Shown piece after piece: positions 8,078 to 14,670 of a stretch of DNA of 64,000 nucleotides. The stretch's first letter is position 1. Every line of letters begins with the position of its first letter. Origin of the DNA: Pelosinus fermentans DSM 17108 (GTDB lineage: Bacteria; Bacillota; Negativicutes; DSM-13327); the NCBI RefSeq assembly GCF_000271485.2, contig NZ_AKVN02000001.1, positions 500,001 through 564,000 of the forward strand, given 5' to 3'. Made by a program: the position numbers and the translations under genes. The notes beneath the pieces are model-generated. The model worked only from the letters and a program-made list of their open reading frames with translations. It ran no database searches and was not told the origin of the DNA.

Positions 8078-8392
8078 GTTTATCCTATAGAAAAGATATC
8101 ATTTCATAATCCGATTATTGCCTCTGAAAAATTAATGCGATATTTGGGGATTGATATTTTACATGGTATTAGCGAAAAGGATAAAGAATTTATTAAACAA
8201 AGGTTTCTTCGTAGACATATTTATGAACACAATGCAGGAATTGTAGACCAAGAGTATCTTGACAAGTCTCAAGATACTTCTGTTAAGCTTGGTCAAATTG
8301 TAAGAGAAAAGAGTAGTAATGTAACTTCCCTAATTAAATTAGTTAGACAAATTGCAGTTAATTATGATAAGGAATTTCATGCAATTAAATAA
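8078..8392 (+). pseudogene. C-terminal remnant of a HEPN-like protein
   Basis: The frame is open from just after the REP motif to 8392 with no well-placed start; the first ATG is 8135. The recognisable part, RRHIYEHNAGIVDQEYLDKS, carries an R-x4-H motif followed by HNAGIVD, as seen in the C-terminal helices of HEPN-like proteins. The N-terminal part appears to be cut off by the repeat ending at 8076. It is more likely debris of a second HEPN gene than a working 85-residue protein. Confidence 0.45.
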
Positions 8393-8465
8393 GGGATTAA
8401 GAAAAGATCCCTAGACAATTAGGGCGTTTTTATGCTGTTCTGAGCTAGTAAATGTTACAATAAAA

Positions 8466-8488
8466 ATGCCCAGCACTAAGGCTGGGCA
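8466..8488. terminator. Bidirectional-looking hairpin
   Basis: TGCCCAGC and GCTGGGCA are separated by a 6-nt loop. On the minus strand the hairpin is followed by TTTTTATTG. From 8489 to 8691 there is no gene, only another hairpin-forming stretch near 8550 and a short GGGACAGGTCTTTGTCC palindrome near 8629. Confidence 0.6.
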
Positions 8489-8691
8489 AATACTTATTAA
8501 AATGCTCCCATTATAATGAAGGAAACTTTTGATATGTTCTTTAATTACCTCCACACAACAGGTATGTGGGAACATATTGTTGTCTGGTGGTTTATATTTC
8601 TAGTTTAAATATTTATATGTGTAAGACAGGGACAGGTCTTTGTCCTACAAGAGTGCATGTTATTATCCCAACATGTTGGATGCTGTAAAAA

Positions 8692-8951
8692 AGGTATTAC
8701 AGTAACTACCCATCCATAGGTAGTCACTGAGTTACAACTAATAAAAAAACCTGTAACAGAGCTTTGCTTTGGTAAAAAATGTTTATAATGTAGAAATATA
8801 GAAGGATGTGGCATTTATAAAAGAGAAACTACCATAATAAATTAGTTAGTAATTTATTATGGTAGTTTCTCTTTAGTTGACACTGAGCGGTAGAAATATA
8901 ATTACGAGCTGATTGGTATTAAATGGGACAAGGAACCTGTCCCCGTGTCCC
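8692..8951. repeat. Element A, copy 3
   Basis: Same order as copy 1: left palindrome (imperfect here), central hairpin with AGAGAAACTACCATAATAA arms, and right end GGGACAAGGAACCTGTCCCC. The bases just upstream (8661-8719) read as a frameshifted DUF362 scrap, PNMLDAVKK then GITVTTHP. Confidence 0.9.
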
Positions 8952-8953
8952 TC

Positions 8954-9074
8954 TTTAATTCCTGCGTTATCAGTAACGGCATAGATAAATATAGGACAGG
9001 GGGACGGAGGAAGTGTCCGAATGGAATTGTCTTTTGACTTTTAGTAAGACATACCCACCGTCCCCTTGTCTTAT
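8954..9074. repeat. Element B, copy 2, with 3' tail of a lost gene
   Basis: This is a duplicate of 4390-4510 with three mismatches, including the last codons and stop of the membrane-protein gene at 4025. Here the tail is joined directly to element A, so the body of that gene has been deleted. Confidence 0.9.
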
Positions 9075-9120
9075 CGGTTTAAAATATATACGCACACTGT
9101 CCCCCGCGTCTCAATCAATA

Positions 9121-9168
9121 AAAAACCAAGCAATCAAATCATATTCTGGGTTTGATTGCTTGGTTTTT
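9121..9168. terminator. Strong symmetrical terminator hairpin
   Basis: AAAACCAAGCAATCAAA pairs with TTTGATTGCTTGGTTTT across a loop of about 12 nt, with an A-run before and a T-run after, so it can act in either direction. It insulates the defence operon from the repeats on the left. Confidence 0.85.
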
Positions 9169-9317
9169 ATGTTGGTTATTTCTCTTTTTTTATATAATTG
9201 GCTTATGATGAATTTTTTGTAAGTTTTGGTTAATTCAGGGCGAAAAATGCAGGACTCTGGTCCTGTACTGAAGAATTGGTAATATATTCATAGGAAGATC
9301 AAAGAAGTTATTATTTA

Positions 9318-9384
9318 TGTCACAGGGACGGAGTTGTCGACAATGTAACGGCTGGTTAGTGTCAATAACCCCGTCCCCTTGACG
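9318..9384. repeat. Element C, copy 2 (REP-like palindrome)
   Basis: TGTCACAGGGACGG... pairs with ...CCGTCCCCTTGACGC. It is homologous to 6302-6375, and again lies just upstream of a putative defence gene. Confidence 0.85.
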
Positions 9385-9427
9385 CTTAAAGCTTATTGGT
9401 AGCGATAAAACGATTGGGGATGATGGC

Positions 9428-10654
9428 ATGATACAATATGACCCTTATACCGTTGCAGCAGAAATTAGGGAACAGATATCATCTGCTAAACGCCGACTTG
9501 GCTTTCTAACTGGGGCAGGTTCATCCATGGCCGTTGGATTACCTGGAATTATTGATCTGACCAACCAGGTTGAGGAGAAGTTTGATGGCCTACTAAAATC
9601 TCAATTCCAATCTATTAAAGCAAGTATGGGAGGCACGCCTAATGTTGAATATATTCTTAATTGTGTGAGACTTTACTGTGAAGTAATCGGCGATAGCGAG
9701 GAACGTGAAATTGATGGTATCAAAGGCAGGACTGCAATTAAGAATTTAGATACGTCTATTTGTCGTGCGATACACGATATAGTTAAGAGTGGATCAATGG
9801 TTGAAACAAAGCCTCATCAAACCCTCGCTCAGTGGCTACATGCTCTACATAGTATTAGGGAAAAACCCGTTGAGGTATTCACCCTTAACTATGACTTATT
9901 GTTTGAAAAGGCAATGGAAGAAGTGGGTGTACCCTATTTCGACGGTTTCATCGGTTCTGTTGAACCATTTTTTATGCCAGAAGCGGTGGAGGCAGAAGGG
10001 GAGAAGGAAGACGAAAATGTATATCCTCCTAGATCTTGGACTCGCCTTTGGAAACTACATGGGTCTATTGGTTGGCGTACCAGGTGTGGTAATGGGGATG
10101 GAAGAAAAAGAATTACGAGGGTTAGTGGTGGCGAATTGCCTATTGGCGAAGAACTGATGATTTTTCCGTCACGTGATAAATATGCGGATTCACGGAAACT
10201 ACCTTTCCTTACATTGCAGGATAGATTGCGGCGTTTTCTTATGAATGGAGAGGTTCTTATGGTAATCCATGGTTATAGTTTCTCGGACGAACATATCAAT
10301 GAAATATTATTTCAAGGTTTGAGATCGAATCCGCGCTTATCTATTTTATCATTCTACTATGGCAACCTACCGGATAATCTTACTAAATTTGGGCGTAGTT
10401 ATCGAAATTTAACATTGCTTGCTGCTGATAAGGCTTGCATAGGAGGTCTGGTTGGAGAATGGGTTATAAGCCGATCTCCACAAGCAGGCGAAATATGGTC
10501 ATTTTGGGACGAAGAGGCTAAAAGATTCACATTGGGTAACTTTAATTGTTTTGCTGAATATCTAGAGACGTTTATTGGATTTAAGGGTTTACAAAGGTAT
10601 TCTGATAGTTCTTTTCAGCCGACACTGAAGGGAGGTGAACCTAGTGAAGGATGA
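9428..10654 (+). CDS. SIR2-domain protein of a SIR2-HerA defence pair
   Basis: A 408-residue SIR2-like protein. Rossmann-fold NAD site GAGSS is at residues 29-33, TLNYD at 152-156 and KLHGSIGW with the catalytic-type His at 211; a later segment GYSFSDEHINEIL is typical of SIR2 proteins in defence systems. The family binds or hydrolyses NAD+, and SIR2-HerA pairs are known anti-phage modules, so the likely role is NAD+ depletion or nuclease action on infection. It overlaps the HerA gene by 11 bp, meaning tight co-translation. The partner and motif evidence are strong; the activity is inferred from the family. Confidence 0.88.
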   Translation: MIQYDPYTVAAEIREQISSAKRRLGFLTGAGSSMAVGLPGIIDLTNQVEEKFDGLLKSQFQSIKASMGGTPNVEYILNCVRLYCEVIGDSEEREIDGIKGRTAIKNLDTSICRAIHDIVKSGSMVETKPHQTLAQWLHALHSIREKPVEVFTLNYDLLFEKAMEEVGVPYFDGFIGSVEPFFMPEAVEAEGEKEDENVYPPRSWTRLWKLHGSIGWRTRCGNGDGRKRITRVSGGELPIGEELMIFPSRDKYADSRKLPFLTLQDRLRRFLMNGEVLMVIHGYSFSDEHINEILFQGLRSNPRLSILSFYYGNLPDNLTKFGRSYRNLTLLAADKACIGGLVGEWVISRSPQAGEIWSFWDEEAKRFTLGNFNCFAEYLETFIGFKGLQRYSDSSFQPTLKGGEPSEG

Positions 10655-12464
10655 AGTTACTTTTCTAGGGAATGTTCGTCGGGTAGTTGGTGCGAAGGTT
10701 TATATAGAAATTAGTAGTAGCTTACCGTCGGCATCTCCTATTATTAGTGGTCGTACATATAGGGTTGGGCAGGTTGGATCTTTTGTTCGTATTCCGCTCG
10801 GCTTTCTAAATCTTTATGGTATCGTATCTTTGGTTGGAGCATCAGAGATTGCTGAATCTAACGAATTATTACCAGGAGCTAATAATGGGCAGCGTTGGGT
10901 TGAGGTTCAGCTTGTTGGAGAGTCATATGCTAATGCTAAATTTCAGCGCGGTGTCGGCATATTCCCGACCATTGACGACGAGGCCCATATAGTTACAGAA
11001 GAGGACCTTGCTATAATTTATGGTACTGCCGAAGGAACCATGGTTGAGATTGGGAGTCACGTTGCTTCAGAAGGACTAAAAGCCTTTATTGATCTTGATA
11101 AACTTGTTAGCCGCCATGGGGCGGTAGTTGGGTCTACTGGGTGTGGGAAATCAAATACTGTTGCGGCGCTATTAAGAGCATTGACCAAAGGGGAATATCC
11201 TAACGCTCGAATTATAGTGATCGATCCGCATGGAGAATATCATGCTGCATTTCCAGAAAAAAGTTGTGTCTTTCGCATTAATGATATTCTTTCACCTCTG
11301 GTTATTCCCTATTGGGCACTGTCGTTCGATGAATTAGCATGGTTTTTATATGACCGTAGAAGCACTGGGGAGTCTAATCAAGATGCTATCATACGTGAGC
11401 GAATATATGAAGAGAAAAAGTCCGTATGCAGATCTCTGTGCGCTGGCCAAATTCAACCAGAGGAGATTACCGTCGACGCCCCGATACCATTCAAGTTAAA
11501 GGAACTGTTCTTTGACCTTTACGAGAAAGAATACGCGACTTTGAAAGTAAAGGATGACTTTACTACTATTGCCTATAAAGTGGAAAATGGGCAAGAGCTA
11601 AAGGGGAATATTCAAACTCTAGTTCTACCACAATATCAGCCTCCCGGGGCTGGAGCAGCGCCGCCATTTAAGTCTCCACGGCAAGCGGGATTAGGTTCAA
11701 TTCTAAATAAGATCTATGGCAGACTTAAGGATAGGCGATTTAGCTTCCTACTCGATCCTTCTGGATACGATGGACATACTAAGGATTTACATGATTTGGT
11801 TAATGGTTGGCTAAACCATGATAAACCTATCACTATCTTTGATTTTGGTGGAATACCATTTGAGGTAATGGATCTTGTTGTAGGAGTTTTGACTAGAATT
11901 CTATTTGAGGGTTCTTTTTGGGGGCGAGATTTGCCAGGCGTTGGGAAACAACGTCCGATACTGATGGTGTTTGAAGAAGCTCATGCATACCTACCCAGGG
12001 GGACAGACTCCCAATTTGTATCTGGTTATGCTGGTCGCGCTGTTAGACGGATATTTAAGGAGGGTAGAAAGTATGGAATTGGGTCTTTAGTAGTAAGTCA
12101 GAGACCATCAGAACTAGATGACACTATACTTTCTCAATGTGGTACTTTTATTGCGCTACGTTTAGCAAATAGTGAAGACCAAGGTAGAGTGCGGGCGACA
12201 GTTCCTGATTCATTGACAGGTTTAATTGAGATGCTACCTGCCCTCCGAACTGGTGAGGCTATTGTAGTTGGTGAAGCGATGCAGGTTCCTAGCAGAATAA
12301 GACTGCCATTAGTAGAACCAAGGCCGAATAGCAGTGATCCTTTAATATCGGATAGGTGGGCAGAAAATCCTATGACAACACCGGCTTATGGCCTTGCAAT
12401 TACAGGATGGAGGTGCCAACAGATGTTAACAGCGGAAAACCAAGGAGGTGATAATAATGAATAG
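10644..12464 (+). CDS. HerA-type hexameric ATPase/translocase
   Basis: About 606 residues. The N-terminal beta-rich part (roughly 1-100) fits a HAS-barrel. Walker A is GSTGCGKSNT near residue 160, Walker B is ILMVFEEAHAY near 445, and SQRPSELDDTILSQCGT is the conserved sensor region of the VirB4/HerA group. HerA proteins form hexameric rings that move DNA and assemble with a nuclease or SIR2 partner. I prefer GTG at 10644, eight bases after GGAGG, to the upstream in-frame GTG at 10635, which overlaps that site. It is flanked by SIR2 upstream and the KTSC gene downstream, both overlapping. Confidence 0.9.
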   Translation: MKDEVTFLGNVRRVVGAKVYIEISSSLPSASPIISGRTYRVGQVGSFVRIPLGFLNLYGIVSLVGASEIAESNELLPGANNGQRWVEVQLVGESYANAKFQRGVGIFPTIDDEAHIVTEEDLAIIYGTAEGTMVEIGSHVASEGLKAFIDLDKLVSRHGAVVGSTGCGKSNTVAALLRALTKGEYPNARIIVIDPHGEYHAAFPEKSCVFRINDILSPLVIPYWALSFDELAWFLYDRRSTGESNQDAIIRERIYEEKKSVCRSLCAGQIQPEEITVDAPIPFKLKELFFDLYEKEYATLKVKDDFTTIAYKVENGQELKGNIQTLVLPQYQPPGAGAAPPFKSPRQAGLGSILNKIYGRLKDRRFSFLLDPSGYDGHTKDLHDLVNGWLNHDKPITIFDFGGIPFEVMDLVVGVLTRILFEGSFWGRDLPGVGKQRPILMVFEEAHAYLPRGTDSQFVSGYAGRAVRRIFKEGRKYGIGSLVVSQRPSELDDTILSQCGTFIALRLANSEDQGRVRATVPDSLTGLIEMLPALRTGEAIVVGEAMQVPSRIRLPLVEPRPNSSDPLISDRWAENPMTTPAYGLAITGWRCQQMLTAENQGGDNNE

Positions 12465-12672
12465 AATTTCAGTTAGTTCTACTAATATATCTTCTATTGG
12501 GCACTGTGCAGATTCTTCAGTACTAGAGGTGGAATTTCTCAAAGGCGGAATTTACAATTATTACGGCATTTCAGAACAGTTGTATCATGACTTGCTGAAT
12601 GCTGGTTCCAAAGGCCAGTTTCTCAACCAATATATAAAGAACGCAGGATATACGTATACTAAAGTTGGTTAA
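12457..12672 (+). CDS. KTSC-domain small protein, third gene of the SIR2-HerA operon
   Basis: A 71-residue protein that consists of one KTSC domain: SSIGHCADSSVLEVEFLKGGIYNYYGI followed by a short helix and FLNQYIK. This domain also occurs at the C-terminus of some lysyl-tRNA synthetases, and its role as a free protein is not established. ATG 12457 has a very strong AAGGAGGTGAT site and the gene overlaps herA by 8 bp, so it is co-translated. It could be a cofactor or regulator of the SIR2-HerA complex, or a passenger. Confidence is high in the domain and low in the function. Confidence 0.8.
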   Translation: MNRISVSSTNISSIGHCADSSVLEVEFLKGGIYNYYGISEQLYHDLLNAGSKGQFLNQYIKNAGYTYTKVG

Positions 12673-13230
12673 CTAGTTAATCAATTTTAATTGTAAAGTA
12701 GGAGATTTCATTTCATTATTTTTGGGACTTGGTGAATAATTTGAACATAGCCCAGTGAGGGCGATTCAATATTCATCAAGTTCGCTTTGTATAGATAACT
12801 TCTATAATAAGTTGAAGGACCCTGTGATATGATACTTATAATTAATATGAAAATAAATATCACTATGGTGGCATAACGTAAGATATTAGAATAAGGTGTA
12901 TCATTCCTATCCGAAGGACTTAAACGACGCTACCCCCGAAGGAGGAGCATGCAACTTAATTAGTAATTCGTAGCACGTGGTGGGTTTTGAATTGAAGTCT
13001 GGACACCAGAATAGAGTTGATTCTAACAATTTGTGTTGTGGTCTACTTACGTGTCCTTGATTGCTTTCTATATTGCTAGATGGAAGTTGTACATACGATT
13101 CGGTACGGCTCAGTGAACCGAACCCCTGTCTAATATCAATGGAGAAGCTGGTAAGAAACAACTAACCTATCCCCATGTCTTAAACAATTAAACGCCCCTT
13201 CTTAGATCAAGTTTTAGAATCAGTTAGGAG
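12673..13230. other. 558-bp gap without a convincing gene
   Basis: The stretch is GC-richer than its neighbours around 12900-13150 and has hairpins: GCTACCCCC against GGAGGAGC near 12930, and TTCGGT...ACCGAA near 13100. Neither strand has an ORF with a believable ribosome binding site. It could be a decayed gene or a structured RNA; I cannot assign it. Confidence 0.5.
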
Positions 13231-14076
13231 ATGGAGAATATAAAATACATTAAAGATAATTGGAGTGTTATGCTTTTTGGTGGTTCAGCAATATGTTACA
13301 TATTTGGATATATCAAATCCTTAATCTTATTTCGAGCAATTAGTTTGACCGCTATTCCGACGGATATCTATACACCTTTCGATTTATTAGTTTCAGGGCT
13401 TACATTTATAATTAGTGCATTAAGCGTGCCTATTATTATTTGGGGATCTTATCAGTTAACTACTCTAATTATTGATAGTTTTCCATTTTTACGAGATATA
13501 GTAGATAGGTACTTGAAAAGATCTTTCTCTATTGGGTTTGCACTAGCGGCTTTTTTAGTAATTATTGTTGCATCATCTATTCAAATAACTCCAGTCTTGT
13601 TAAACATAGAGTACAAGGTGTATATAGCTTTACTTACAGCAGTTATATTTACGATACTAGCTTTTGGAATATATACCTTCACATCTAATCAACAAAGAGG
13701 GGTTAAGCAATGGCTTGCTTTGGCTTTCTCTACTTTTATTTGGGTGATAACAATGTTTTTTGGACAATTTTATGCAATAAATAATATATCAACAGGCGAG
13801 TCTTTTCAAATGACTCGTTTAGGACAACATCCGGGCATAACTGGATACCTAATCTTAAAAGATAATATAAATGGATCAAAGAGTAGTTATGAAATTCCTG
13901 GAGCGTATAAAGTCTATGGAGTATTACTTGCTAAGAATGAAAAGTTATACTATTTTGCGGCACTACCACATTCGGCTACCGGAAGCAGTTTATATATATT
14001 ACCTGAGAATAGAGTTTATGGTTTTCAGGCTATCATCTCATTCGAACAATTCAAACCACAAAATATACCTAAATGA
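13231..14076 (+). CDS. Membrane protein of unknown function in the defence island
   Basis: A 281-residue protein with about five hydrophobic segments in the first 190 residues (near 13-33, 48-72, 98-120, 126-148 and 160-180). A soluble C-terminal part of about 90 residues follows (GYLILKDNINGS...YILPENRVYGFQAI). I recognise no family. The ATG directly abuts TTAGGAG, an unusually short spacing, so translation may be weak or the true start different. It is monocistronic between SIR2-HerA-KTSC and the STAND gene. A membrane effector role is possible from position only. Confidence 0.6.
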   Translation: MENIKYIKDNWSVMLFGGSAICYIFGYIKSLILFRAISLTAIPTDIYTPFDLLVSGLTFIISALSVPIIIWGSYQLTTLIIDSFPFLRDIVDRYLKRSFSIGFALAAFLVIIVASSIQITPVLLNIEYKVYIALLTAVIFTILAFGIYTFTSNQQRGVKQWLALAFSTFIWVITMFFGQFYAINNISTGESFQMTRLGQHPGITGYLILKDNINGSKSSYEIPGAYKVYGVLLAKNEKLYYFAALPHSATGSSLYILPENRVYGFQAIISFEQFKPQNIPK

Positions 14077-14180
14077 TGAAATCTTAATTTAAGGCGAATC
14101 TGTTTTATAGAACTATCTTTTAATTTAAATAAGACCTAACCACCGTCCTTGCTTATTTGGTGAATTTTAGTAAACTCATG

Positions 14181-14270
14181 GGTAGCTTCTCTTTTGGTTG
14201 ACATACCGATAGAAAGATAATTTAGAACGTATCGTTTTTAATTGGGACAAGGAACCTGTCCCTGTGTCCC
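14181..14270. repeat. Element A, right-end partial copy
   Basis: It begins inside the right arm of the central hairpin (GGTAGCTTCTCTTTTGGTT) and ends with GGGACAAGGAACCTGTCCC then TGTGTCCC. Confidence 0.85.
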
Positions 14271-14343
14271 ATTATAACTTCATCACGCAAAATAGCCCAA
14301 ATGGTCTGAAAGAGTTCATATTGTAAAAAATATATATGGTAAA

Positions 14344-14392
14344 GGAACAGGTTATTTGTCTCATATATAAGTTGAGACAAATAACCTGTTCC
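14344..14392. repeat. REP-like perfect palindrome, 20-bp arms
   Basis: GGAACAGGTTATTTGTCTCA is perfectly repeated in inverse after a 9-nt loop. It shares the GGAACAGGTT...GTC core with the right end of element A but is otherwise different. Confidence 0.9.
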
Positions 14393-14530
14393 ACCGTATC
14401 ATTTGTAATAGCGAAGAATGAGAAATCCTGCCAAAATTTGTTTATTTCGCAGGAGTTTTTTGTTTTTTTAGAGAATAGGAAACACGGTATTCTGTTATTA
14501 TTTGAGTTAAAGAAGTGACAACTTAGTACC

Positions 14531-14566
14531 ATCGATATATTAAACGTTAATATATCGATTTTTTTA
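14531..14566 (+). terminator. Intrinsic terminator
   Basis: ATCGATATATTAA forms a 13-bp stem with its complement over an ACG loop, followed by seven or more T. It lies about 100 bp before the STAND gene and isolates it from upstream transcription. Confidence 0.8.
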
Positions 14567-14670
14567 GCCGAGTATTTTATAATAACTAAAACCCGACTCC
14601 TCTAGTGTCATCCTCCTATTTTTTTGCTATACTCTAACGACGAAATTCAGCGAATAAGAAGGTGTTTAAA

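Noticed and set aside
13080-13140. Resemblance to a group II intron domain V (GTACGGCTCAGTGAACCG)
   Set aside because: The catalytic stem order and length do not fit, and no reverse transcriptase gene or intron 5' end is present.
12907-13161. Minus-strand 84-codon ORF in the gap after the KTSC gene
   Set aside because: No ribosome binding site, no recognisable family, and composition unlike neighbouring genes; reported as an unexplained block instead.
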